From: Bacillota bacterium
GTDB lineage: Bacteria > Bacillota > Clostridia > Lachnospirales > Lachnospiraceae
Assembly (NCBI GenBank): GCA_023415475.1
Contig: JAEZKL010000103.1
Span: 1-6,461, forward strand
Length of the DNA stretch: 6,461 nt
Direction: 5' to 3'
The first letter of the stretch is position 1, and each line of letters begins with the position of its first letter. The translations under genes and the position numbers were made by a program. Below are positions 1 to 6,087 of the stretch, piece after piece. The notes below the pieces were generated by a model that saw only the letters and a program-made list of their open reading frames with translations, searched no databases and was not told where the DNA came from.

Positions 1-509
1 CCTCAAGCCAGAGAAAGGCATTGCTGAGAAACCAGGTTACCAATTTATTATACAATGGTAAAATTGTTACAACCGAAGCGAAGGCAAAGGAAATCCGTAG
101 CATTGCTGAGCACATGATCGCACTTGCTGTAAGAGAAAAAGACAACTTTGAAACCGTTACAGTAACTGCTAAGGTTGCTCGTAAGGACAAAGATGGTAAG
201 AGAGTGAAGGAAGTAGTTAACGGTAAGAAAGTTACTGTTTTCGACGACGTTCAAAAGACTGTTAAGAAGGACAGCGCTACTCGTCTTCATGCAAGAAAGC
301 AGATGATGAAGTATCTCTACCCGGTTACCGAGGTTCCTAAAGAGAACGCTGGTAAGAAGAGAAATACGAAGGAGATTAACTTATCCGATAAGTTATTCAA
401 TGAGATTGCTCCTAAGTATTCCAGTCGTAACGGTGGTTACACAAGAATCGTTAAGATCGGACCTCGTAAGGGCGATGCAGCAATGGAAGTTTTAATCGAG
501 TTAGTTTAA
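1..509 (+). CDS. rplQ: 50S ribosomal protein L17, 5'-truncated by window edge
   Basis: L17 is a large-subunit protein bound to 23S rRNA near the peptide exit tunnel. The reading frame is open from the window edge, and the visible protein begins SSQRKALLRNQ, the usual L17 N-terminal region. TTG at 21 is therefore an internal leucine codon, not a start, and about ten residues lie outside the window. The C-terminal L17 block, with GGYTRI followed by a GPRKGDAA stretch and ending IELV, is intact. The protein is longer than the 120-127 residues usual in bacteria. An insertion rich in Lys, Val and Asp lies at about 141-275 between the first helix region and the LHARKQ block, and a smaller one lies near 330-380. 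The gene ends a ribosomal operon: a terminator follows 24 bp after the stop. Family assignment is certain; the role of the insertion is unknown. Confidence 0.97.
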   Translation, partial: SSQRKALLRNQVTNLLYNGKIVTTEAKAKEIRSIAEHMIALAVREKDNFETVTVTAKVARKDKDGKRVKEVVNGKKVTVFDDVQKTVKKDSATRLHARKQMMKYLYPVTEVPKENAGKKRNTKEINLSDKLFNEIAPKYSSRNGGYTRIVKIGPRKGDAAMEVLIELV

Positions 510-533
510 TTCCATAGCTAATACCAACCATTC

Positions 534-566
534 AGAAGACGTACGGTGTTACGTCTTCTTTTTTTT
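534..566 (+). terminator. Intrinsic terminator of rplQ
   Basis: A perfect 10-bp stem (AGAAGACGTA at 534-543 pairs with TACGTCTTCT at 550-559) has a six-base loop (CGGTGT) and is followed directly by a run of seven T. It lies 24 bp after the rplQ stop and should end the upstream ribosomal operon. The T-run exists only on the plus strand, so it acts mainly in that direction. Confidence 0.93.
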
Positions 567-575
567 CTAATAGAG

Positions 576-850
576 GGCTGTCGCTTGAGGTATAGAAAAA
601 GGTCCTTATACTTGAGTTGCAGCTACGAAAGGAAGCCAGATAGATCATAGGCTCCCCTCACACACCGGTTCCAAGACATCTCACTCATTTGTATACCTGA
701 ATCGTACATAAAAAGACTATGTTCGTTTCAGGTATACAAATTGAGCAAGCTGTCTTGCAAACGGTGCATTACGGGAAGCCTATAACCTATCCTGCTTCCT
801 ATTGAGATACAAGCATAAAGACCTTATCCTGTATCATGTAAGCGACAGCC
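576..850. repeat. 275-bp near-perfect inverted repeat with 11-bp terminal repeats (MITE-like or hairpin-RNA element)
   Basis: The ends GGCTGTCGCTT (576-586) and AAGCGACAGCC (840-850) are exact inverted copies. Inside them, almost the whole sequence pairs with itself: 599-614 with 810-825, 630-657 with 773-800, 661-687 with 742-768, and 688-710 with 718-740, leaving a seven-base apex loop (711-717). The stretches 587-598 with 826-839 and 615-629 with 801-809 align poorly and would form internal loops. There is no open reading frame of note. It sits in the gap between the converging rplQ and GNAT genes and between their terminators, a typical place for a non-autonomous miniature transposable element. 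I see no convincing target-site duplication next to either end, so mobility is inferred only from size, terminal repeats and location. A structured non-coding RNA is the main alternative. I do not recognise the family. Confidence 0.8.
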
Positions 851-855
851 ATATA

Positions 856-891
856 TGAAAGTAAAAGAAGACGTAGCAGGGTACATCTTCT
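856..891 (-). terminator. Probable intrinsic terminator of the GNAT gene
   Basis: Read on the minus strand, AGAAGATGTA (891-882), the loop CCCTGC and TACGTCTTCT (875-866) form a 10-bp stem with one G-U pair, followed by a broken T-rich tail (TTTACTTTC). It lies about 90 bp beyond the GNAT stop codon. On the plus strand the same bases give a C-A mismatch and no T-run follows, so the minus strand is the likely functional direction. The stem is nearly identical to that of the rplQ terminator at 534-559. Confidence 0.65.
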
Positions 892-983
892 AAGATTTAT
901 AGTAATACTATTTTGACTTTTATGTATTTAGAGCTATTTCCTGGTTGAATTAAATAACTCGATCTGTGGTGGGAGATTTTCGG
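892..983. other. 3' untranslated gap between GNAT stop and its terminator
   Basis: This AT-rich stretch of about 90 bp lies downstream of the GNAT stop codon. Apart from a short imperfect palindrome (ATAGT-AAT-ACTAT near 898-911), I see no gene, repeat or convincing signal in it. Confidence 0.5.
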
Positions 984-1478
984 TTACAGGAGTTTGGACA
1001 TATAGTATTCGTCTTCATATTCTCCGTCGATGAGGAGAGAGCGGCGCTTTGTGCCTTCGATTTCGAAACCGTATTTCTGATAGAGAGCAATGGCAGCTGG
1101 GTTATTGCAAAGGACAGTTAGCTCAAGGCGGATAATACTCTGCTCCTTAGCCCAGAGAAGTAGTTGTTCAAATAGTTGCCTGCCAAAGCCTTTGAAGCGT
1201 GCCTTTTCTAGCAGGCCGATTACGATGTATGCACTGTGACGGTTGCGTTGAAAGCTTCCTTTCGTAGCGGATAAGAAACCGACGATCTTATCCTCTTCTA
1301 CTGCGCATAGAAGAAGGTTGTTATTCTGGATAGACATTCTGATATTATTAAGAGTTCTATCAACATCGTTTGATCGCTCATTAGGTTCATACATCATATA
1401 TTTTGTTTCGTGGTCCAATTGTAACTGCATGTTCAGGAAAGCCTGCGCATCGTTTTCCGATACTTTTCTAACTAGCAT
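984..1478 (-). CDS. GNAT-family N-acetyltransferase
   Basis: Predicted cytoplasmic acetyltransferase using acetyl-CoA; the acceptor substrate cannot be deduced. The 164-residue protein has the usual single-domain GNAT length. An N-terminal LVRKVSENDA strand and helix lead to beta strands around residues 56-70 (LLLCAVEEDKIVGFLSA). The acetyl-CoA pyrophosphate-binding motif A follows, RFKGFG at 94-99 in the R/Q-x-x-G-x-G/A pattern, and then motif B, NNPAAIALYQKYGFEIEGTKR at about 125-145. ATG at 1478 is preferred because GGAGG lies eight bases upstream. An in-frame ATG at 1493 would add five residues, but the Shine-Dalgarno itself would then be inside the gene. It is transcribed alone, convergent with rplQ and divergent from the ECF operon, and is not part of the usual order here, so it is probably an accessory insertion. 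Family is certain; a more specific name such as a RimI-type enzyme is not supported. Confidence 0.93.
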   Translation of the reverse strand: MLVRKVSENDAQAFLNMQLQLDHETKYMMYEPNERSNDVDRTLNNIRMSIQNNNLLLCAVEEDKIVGFLSATKGSFQRNRHSAYIVIGLLEKARFKGFGRQLFEQLLLWAKEQSIIRLELTVLCNNPAAIALYQKYGFEIEGTKRRSLLIDGEYEDEYYMSKLL

Positions 1479-1486
1479 CTTTGATA

Positions 1487-1491
1487 CCTCC
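1487..1491 (-). promoter_or_regulatory. Shine-Dalgarno GGAGG fixing the GNAT start at 1478
   Basis: On the minus strand, GGAGG is followed by eight bases and then ATG at 1478, ideal spacing. The upstream ATG at 1493 overlaps the GGAGG (ATGGAGG) and has no comparable site of its own, so the shorter protein is favoured. Confidence 0.75.
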
Positions 1492-1526
1492 ATAGTAATT
1501 TTCGTTTATTTAAAGTGTATGAAATA

Positions 1527-1555
1527 AAAATAGCACATTTATATTATTGATTCCA
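1527..1555 (-). promoter_or_regulatory. Weak promoter candidate for the GNAT gene
   Basis: On the minus strand, TGGAAT (1555-1550) and TATTTT (1532-1527) are 17 bases apart, and a TG lies one base before the -10 hexamer (TGCTATTTT), giving an extended -10 element. The start of transcription would fall about 30 bases before the GNAT Shine-Dalgarno. The -35 match is poor and the region is AT-rich, so this may be chance. Confidence 0.25.
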
Positions 1556-1653
1556 GTATTTGTTGCTTTAAAGTATTCCGTTACATCGGGGTCATATTAT
1601 CCTGGTGAATATTGAGATTTCGTAATGGGATAATGTTAATGATTGAAAAAATA

Positions 1654-1682
1654 TTGATTTTCTAGGATGATTGAGGTATATT
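1654..1682 (+). promoter_or_regulatory. Sigma-A-type promoter candidate for the ECF operon
   Basis: TTGATT (1654-1659) and TATATT (1677-1682) are separated by exactly 17 bases, matching four and five positions of the consensus hexamers. It would give ecfA1 a leader of roughly 225 nt. A second, perfect TATAAT lies at 1747-1752 with only a T-rich -35 region and could be an alternative start. Confidence 0.4.
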
Positions 1683-1915
1683 CTGGATTTTCATATAAAT
1701 ATAGGAAGATTTTAAATTATGTATTTTTTTTTATGCAAGTATGAGTTATAATCATGTGTAAATATATTTTACTGAGTCTGCCTAGTAGAGCGAAGTCTTT
1801 GATTTTCCGACCCTTCTGAGAGGCCGTAAAGCAAAATAATGAGGGGTAGAATGGGATTACTGATAATAGTGATTTACAAATCAGATAAGTATAGAGATAG
1901 AAATGAGGCTGAATT

Positions 1916-2785
1916 ATGGATATGATTAAAGTAGATAAGCTGTCCTTTGAATATATCAGACGGGATGAAAACGGTAATGTGGAGTCCATTAATAAGGCAA
2001 TCGATGAGGTCAGCCTTAATGTGGAAAAGGGCGACTTTATTGCCATACTCGGTGCAAACGGGTCCGGTAAATCCACGTTAGCAAAGCTCATTAATGCGAT
2101 CTTATATCCAACCGAAGGCAGTGTATGGGTGAACGGTCTAAAGACCTCAGAGGAAAAGAATCTCTGGGATATCCGTCAAAGCGCCGGAATGGTATTTCAA
2201 AATCCGGATAATCAGATTATTGCTACCGTAGTGGAAGAGGATGTAGGCTTTGGTCCTGAGAATCTTGGTATTCCCACAGATGAGATTTGGAAGAGGGTAG
2301 AGAGGAGTCTTGAGGCAGTTGGTATGCTGGAGTTCAGACATCTTTCTCCGAATAAGCTTTCCGGAGGACAGAAGCAGAGGGTGGCCATTGCCGGTATCAT
2401 GGCAATGAAGCCGGAATGTATCGTCTTAGATGAACCGACCGCTATGCTTGATCCTAATGGCCGTAAAGAGGTGATTGCAACCGTCCGTGAGCTGAATAAG
2501 ACAGAGAATGTAACGGTATTACTCATTACCCACCATATGGATGAGGTGATCTATGCGGATAAGGTCTTTGTAATGGAGCGTGGACATGTGGTTATGGAAG
2601 GAACTCCGAGAGAGATATTTTCCAGGGTTGAAGAGATTAAGAAGTATCGCATGGATGTACCACAGGTTACCGAGCTGGCATTTGAGCTTAGTAAAGAGGG
2701 TTATGATATTCCTGCAGGCTTACTAACGGTAGAAGAGCTTGTCAATGAGATTGAAGCTCTAAAACGTTCAAATAAGGAAAAATAA
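1916..2785 (+). CDS. ecfA1: ECF transporter ATPase EcfA1 (CbiO-type)
   Basis: One of two ATP-hydrolysing subunits of the energy-coupling-factor module, which drives uptake of vitamins or metal ions through interchangeable membrane S proteins. It acts on the cytoplasmic face of the membrane as a heterodimer with EcfA2, bound to EcfT. All ABC ATPase motifs are present in the 289 residues: Walker A GANGSGKST (46-54), Q-loop glutamine 95, signature LSGGQ (148-152), Walker B IVLDEP with D172 and catalytic E173, D-loop 178-180, and switch histidine 206. The usual EcfA C-terminal extension follows. ATG at 1916 has GAGG seven bases upstream; a second ATG two codons later is possible. It is first in the operon, and the adjacent ecfA2 and ecfT exclude a general ABC importer role. 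The transported substrate is not encoded by this gene. Confidence 0.96.
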   Translation: MDMIKVDKLSFEYIRRDENGNVESINKAIDEVSLNVEKGDFIAILGANGSGKSTLAKLINAILYPTEGSVWVNGLKTSEEKNLWDIRQSAGMVFQNPDNQIIATVVEEDVGFGPENLGIPTDEIWKRVERSLEAVGMLEFRHLSPNKLSGGQKQRVAIAGIMAMKPECIVLDEPTAMLDPNGRKEVIATVRELNKTENVTVLLITHHMDEVIYADKVFVMERGHVVMEGTPREIFSRVEEIKKYRMDVPQVTELAFELSKEGYDIPAGLLTVEELVNEIEALKRSNKEK

Positions 2786-2809
2786 CATAAGACATACAGA
2801 CATCCCGAG

Positions 2810-2883
2810 AGAGGCGAAATAAACTGATTTAAGCCAAATAAAAGCCTCTGAAGGAGCATATTTAGGATTGGCCTCGACGAGGC
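2810..2883 (+). other. Competing GAGGC/GCCTC pairings in the ecfA1-ecfA2 gap
   Basis: The 114-bp gap holds GAGGC twice (2811-2815 and 2879-2883) and GCCTC twice (2844-2848 and 2871-2875). AGAGGC at 2810 can pair with GCCTCT at 2844, while 2871-2875 can pair with 2879-2883 in a tight hairpin with a GAC loop that ends six bases before the ecfA2 Shine-Dalgarno. Other pairings exclude these. This could tune ecfA2 translation or be chance. Confidence 0.35.
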
Positions 2884-2899
2884 AGTATGGAGGTTTTCT

Positions 2900-3754
2900 G
2901 TGCAGATTATATTTGATAAGATAAATTATGTTTATAGCGGTGGCACAGCCTTTGCCAGACATGCAATCAAGGATATCAGCTTTAACATCCACAAGGGTGA
3001 ATTCATAGGGCTGATCGGTCATACCGGCTCCGGTAAATCCACCTTGATCCAGCATATGAATGGATTAATCAAGGCAACCAGCGGCCACATCTATTTTAAC
3101 GGAGAGGATATCTACGATCCGGGTTATAAGCTAACAGCGCTCCGCAGTAAGGTGGGCTTGGTATTTCAATATCCGGAGCATCAGTTATTTGAAACAACCG
3201 TATTAAAGGATGTGTTGTTTGGACCGACGAATCTGGGACTCGATAAATTAGAGTGCGAGCTTCGTGCGTACGAAGCCCTGAAGATGGTTGGTATCGGTGA
3301 TGATCTTTTAGATGCATCACCCTTCGAATTATCCGGCGGACAGAAGAGGCGTGTGGCAATTGCCGGTGTTCTTGCAATGAAGCCGGAGGTACTGATTCTT
3401 GATGAGCCTACTGCCGGTCTTGATCCGAAGGGCAGGGATGATATATTGGAGCAGATTGGCAAGCTACACAGGGAAAGTGGAATGACTATTATTCTGGTTA
3501 CTCATAGCATGGAGGATGTGGCTAATTATGCGGACCGGCTCTTTGTTATGAATAAGGGTGAATTGGTTTTGCAACACCCAACGAAGGAAGTATTTACGCA
3601 TTATAAGGAGCTGGAGCAGATGCATCTGGCAGCTCCGCAGGTAACCTATGTTATGAATGCCCTGAAGGAACGTGGATATCCGGTTAATACCGATGCCACT
3701 ACCATAACGGAGGCAAAGAATGAGATACTTGCGCTGCTTCGCGCAGGTCGATAG
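2900..3754 (+). CDS. ecfA2: ECF transporter ATPase EcfA2 (CbiO-type)
   Basis: Second ATPase of the energy-coupling-factor module, partner of EcfA1 at the membrane. In 284 residues it carries Walker A GHTGSGKST (40-48), Q-loop glutamine 90, LSGGQ (144-148), Walker B LILDEP with D168 and E169, and switch histidine 202. The N-terminus, IIFDKINYVYSGGTAFARHAIKDISF, is typical of EcfA2. The start is GTG at 2900, with GGAGG six bases upstream; no in-frame ATG fits better. The protein resembles EcfA1 in all core blocks (both have a GLVFQ/GMVFQ Q-loop region and VAIAG-x-x-AMKPE after the signature), as expected of ancient paralogues. The 114-bp gap after ecfA1 is large for this operon. The ecfT gene follows after 13 bp. 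Confidence 0.96.
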   Translation: MQIIFDKINYVYSGGTAFARHAIKDISFNIHKGEFIGLIGHTGSGKSTLIQHMNGLIKATSGHIYFNGEDIYDPGYKLTALRSKVGLVFQYPEHQLFETTVLKDVLFGPTNLGLDKLECELRAYEALKMVGIGDDLLDASPFELSGGQKRRVAIAGVLAMKPEVLILDEPTAGLDPKGRDDILEQIGKLHRESGMTIILVTHSMEDVANYADRLFVMNKGELVLQHPTKEVFTHYKELEQMHLAAPQVTYVMNALKERGYPVNTDATTITEAKNEILALLRAGR

Positions 3755-3767
3755 GAAGTGAGACGTT

Positions 3768-4580
3768 ATGATCAGAGATATTACCATTGGACAGTACTAT
3801 CCCACGAATTCCATATTGCATCGATTGGATCCGAGAGTAAAACTGATCGGAACCTTTCTGTTTATTATTTCGCTGTTTATTTTCCAGTCCTTTTACGGAT
3901 ATGTAGTGGTTACGATATTTCTTGCATCCGTAATAAAATTATCAAAGGTGCCCTTTCGTTTCATAGTCAAGGGTCTGAAGGCCGTTGTAATCCTATTATT
4001 ATTCACGGTGTTCTTCAACATGTTCTTCTTACCAGGAGAGCCGTTGATAGAATTCTATTTTATCACGATTACGAAGGAGGGCTTGACTAGTGCCGGTTTC
4101 ATGGCAATCCGACTGACCTACCTGATAATCGGTTCTTCTCTTATGACATTTACTACAACACCGAATCAATTAACGGATGGTCTGGAGAAGGTGCTGCGAC
4201 CACTAAACCGTATTAAGGTTCCGGTGCATGAGATTTCTATGATGATGTCCATCGCACTGCGTTTTATTCCTATTCTTCTGGAAGAGACGGATAAGATTAT
4301 GAAGGCGCAGATGGCAAGAGGAGCGGATTTTGAATCCGGCGGAATCCTGAAGAGAGCAAAGAGTCTGATTCCTTTGCTGGTGCCGTTATTCGTGTCGGCT
4401 TTTCGTCGTGCGAATGATCTGGCGATGGCAATGGAAGCCAGATGCTACCGTGGAGGTGACGGCAGAACCAAGATGAAACCGTTACGTTATCACAGCAGAG
4501 ATTATATGGCATACCTTGGTATGCTGATATACCTGGGGGCAATCATTACAGTCAATTTGATTGTGAAGGTATATCTATAG
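3768..4580 (+). CDS. ecfT: ECF transporter transmembrane scaffold EcfT (CbiQ family)
   Basis: Integral membrane coupling subunit that links the EcfA1-EcfA2 ATPases to substrate-binding S proteins. The 270 residues start with the family hallmark LDPRVKLIGTF (20-30). Strongly hydrophobic segments follow near 26-58, 66-88, 110-128 and 246-268. Two cytoplasmic coupling helices carry the family's short Ala-Arg-x motifs: ARG at 183-185 (MARGADFESGG) and ARC at 224-226 (MEARCYRGG), which contact the ATPase grooves. ATG at 3768 lies 13 bp after the ecfA2 stop, with AGGAAG overlapping that stop as ribosome-binding site. No S-component gene is present in the window, which fits a shared group II module serving several vitamins. 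Length and motifs are complete. Confidence 0.95.
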   Translation: MIRDITIGQYYPTNSILHRLDPRVKLIGTFLFIISLFIFQSFYGYVVVTIFLASVIKLSKVPFRFIVKGLKAVVILLLFTVFFNMFFLPGEPLIEFYFITITKEGLTSAGFMAIRLTYLIIGSSLMTFTTTPNQLTDGLEKVLRPLNRIKVPVHEISMMMSIALRFIPILLEETDKIMKAQMARGADFESGGILKRAKSLIPLLVPLFVSAFRRANDLAMAMEARCYRGGDGRTKMKPLRYHSRDYMAYLGMLIYLGAIITVNLIVKVYL

Positions 4581-4611
4581 ATGGAACACGATAGGTTAGA
4601 TTAAATACATT

Positions 4612-4616
4612 GGAGG
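4612..4616 (+). promoter_or_regulatory. Unusually distant Shine-Dalgarno of truA
   Basis: GGAGG here is the only good ribosome-binding sequence before truA, but it lies 14 bases from the ATG at 4631; spacing of 5-9 is usual. No in-frame start lies between. The in-frame TTG at 4610 overlaps the motif itself, so it is not a better start. The protein alignment supports ATG at 4631. Confidence 0.55.
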
Positions 4617-4630
4617 TTTGCAGCTGGCAT

Positions 4631-5395
4631 ATGAAGCGTGTAAAACTGGTGATTGCATACGACGGCACAAGATACTGCGGCTGGCAGCTACAGCCCGGAC
4701 AACCTACGATTGAAGCTGAATTAAATAAGGCGTTGTCAGAGCTTTTGGGAGAAGAGATAACCGTCATCGGTGCAAGTCGAACGGACTCCGGTGTTCACGC
4801 ACTTGGTAATGTTGCAGTATTTGATACCGATAGCGCCATACCGGCTGAGAAGATGTGCTTTGCTTTGAATGTACGTCTACCTGAGGATATCCGGGTGCAG
4901 AGCTCCGCTCTGGTTGCTCCTGATTTCCATCCACGCAGGACCGTCAGTCGGAAGACCTATGAATATCGTATCTTAAATCGTAAGATTGCTTTACCGACCG
5001 AGAGGCTATATTCCACCTTTATCTACTATAACCTGGATGTTGCAAGAATGCGGGAAGCGGCAGGACATCTGATTGGGGAGCATGATTTTAAGAGCTTCTG
5101 TTCAGTGAAAACGCAGGTAACCGATACGGTAAGAACGATTTATCAGCTGGAAGTAAGACAAGCCGGGGACATAATAACGATTTCTGTTACCGGCAGCGGA
5201 TTTCTGTATAACATGGTTCGGATTATTGCCGGAACCTTGATAGAGATAGGCAGAGGTGCATATCCTCCGGAGAGGATGATAGAGATACTAAAAGGTTGCG
5301 ATCGTAATTTGGCAGGACCTACAGCGCTGGCCGAAGGGTTAACCTTAATAGAAATTGAATACGGAGAAGAGTCTGTAATGAAAATGGAGGGATAA
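4631..5395 (+). CDS. truA: tRNA pseudouridine(38-40) synthase TruA
   Basis: Converts uridines 38, 39 and 40 in the anticodon arm of many tRNAs to pseudouridine, a cytoplasmic modification that supports reading-frame maintenance. The 254-residue protein begins MKRVKLVIAYDGT with the family's GWQLQPGQPTIE block next. The catalytic aspartate is D52 in ASRTDSGVHA. The conserved KTYEYRI tyrosine is Y110, and GSGFLYNMVRIIAG (188-201) and GPTALAEGLTL (229-239) close the C-terminal half. Length is normal. ATG at 4631 is chosen because the family's N-terminus starts here, although its GGAGG is 14 bases away; a TTG at 4610 would add seven residues with no better signal. It follows ecfT after 50 bp, the common arrangement in Firmicutes, and its 3' end contains the ribosome-binding site of the next gene. 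Confidence 0.96.
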   Translation: MKRVKLVIAYDGTRYCGWQLQPGQPTIEAELNKALSELLGEEITVIGASRTDSGVHALGNVAVFDTDSAIPAEKMCFALNVRLPEDIRVQSSALVAPDFHPRRTVSRKTYEYRILNRKIALPTERLYSTFIYYNLDVARMREAAGHLIGEHDFKSFCSVKTQVTDTVRTIYQLEVRQAGDIITISVTGSGFLYNMVRIIAGTLIEIGRGAYPPERMIEILKGCDRNLAGPTALAEGLTLIEIEYGEESVMKMEG

Positions 5396-5397
5396 TC

Positions 5398-6087
5398 GTG
5401 TTTGAATTTTCTAACAATTTAAGCTCAATAAATGATACATCAATACTGCTTCGATTACTTATGGCGGTTCTTTGTGGTGGTATCATAGGTTTTGAGCGAG
5501 GAAAGGCAGGCCGCCCGGCAGGGCTTCGAACCCATATCCTTGTATGCTTGGGCTCCACCTTAGCAATACTAACGAATCAATATGTATTTGAAACCTTCGG
5601 TGGTAGTGATCCGACAAGACTCGGTGCACAGGTGATCTCCGGAATAGGTTTTCTGGGAGCAGGAACCATTATCGTGACCGGCAGACATCAGGTAAAGGGC
5701 CTTACGACAGCCGCAGGTCTCTGGGCTACGGCTTGTATGGGGTTAGCGATAGGAATTGGCTTTTATAAAGCGGCGATTATAGGATGCATCCTAATCTTCT
5801 TTTCAACGGTAGTGCTGCATCGACTTGATAATATTATGCTGTCTAAATCAAAGGTGATGGATGTGTATATTGAATTTAATAAGTCCGCTTCCATTACCAG
5901 TGTACTCGATAATATGAAGCAGCAGGAGTATTCCATTGATTCGATTGAGATGGTAAAGCCCTCCTATGGCTCTGAGGCGTTAGGTGCCGCAATTATGACC
6001 CTCAGATTAAAACAGAAGAAGGTTAGGATTGATGTCATCTCCAAAATCAGTGAGCTTGATGGTGTTAAGTTTGTTGAAGAGATATAG
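5398..6087 (+). CDS. MgtC/SapB-family membrane protein
   Basis: Member of the MgtC/SapB family of inner-membrane proteins. In pathogens, relatives matter for growth at low magnesium and inside macrophages, and Salmonella MgtC inhibits the F-type ATP synthase; the role in non-pathogenic anaerobes is unknown. The 229 residues show hydrophobic segments near 16-33, 47-62, 76-95, 103-121 and 125-140. They carry the family signature GGIIGFERGKAGRPAGLRTH (27-46) and the DPTRLGAQVISGIGFLGAG block (71-89). A soluble C-terminal domain of about 75 residues (from about 153) resembles the ACT-like tail of longer MgtC proteins. GTG at 5398 is the start: GGAGGG lies six bases upstream inside truA, whose stop is only two bases before. 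Tight coupling to truA argues for co-expression. No terminator is obvious downstream. Confidence 0.9.
   Translation: MFEFSNNLSSINDTSILLRLLMAVLCGGIIGFERGKAGRPAGLRTHILVCLGSTLAILTNQYVFETFGGSDPTRLGAQVISGIGFLGAGTIIVTGRHQVKGLTTAAGLWATACMGLAIGIGFYKAAIIGCILIFFSTVVLHRLDNIMLSKSKVMDVYIEFNKSASITSVLDNMKQQEYSIDSIEMVKPSYGSEALGAAIMTLRLKQKKVRIDVISKISELDGVKFVEEI

Larger units (their letters stand above)
1494..1915. other. Divergent intergenic region and ecfA1 leader
   Basis: This stretch of 422 bp between the GNAT gene and ecfA1 is AT-rich at its GNAT end and has no gene I would accept. It holds weak promoter candidates for both directions (listed separately). The last 160 bp or so before ecfA1 are richer in G and C and may fold weakly, but I find no strong terminator hairpin and no riboswitch core that I recognise. 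Confidence 0.6.

Noticed and set aside
21..23. TTG as a start codon for L17
   Set aside because: The frame stays open to the window edge and encodes SSQRKA, which belongs to the conserved L17 N-terminal region; TTG is an internal leucine.
576..850. CRISPR array
   Set aside because: The repeats are a single inverted pair with a short loop, not regularly spaced direct repeats.
568..858. Target-site duplication flanking the 275-bp element
   Set aside because: The bases next to the two ends (TAATAGAG and ATATATGA) do not form a convincing direct repeat, and no TA dinucleotide abuts both ends.
1318..1527. Plus-strand open frame opposite the GNAT gene
   Set aside because: It is antisense to the conserved N-terminal half of the acetyltransferase and has no family resemblance.
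1683..1915. Vitamin riboswitch controlling the ECF genes
   Set aside because: I recognise no TPP, cobalamin or FMN core motif and no terminator or sequestering hairpin; shared ECF modules usually lack such switches.
1717..2091. Minus-strand open frame of 124 codons before and over ecfA1
   Set aside because: Half of it is antisense to conserved ecfA1 sequence, the translation looks low in complexity and unlike any family, and there is no good ribosome-binding site.
3758..4090. Plus-strand open frame of 110 codons overlapping ecfT
   Set aside because: It is a shifted reading of the ecfT start region; EcfT motifs in the other frame are complete.
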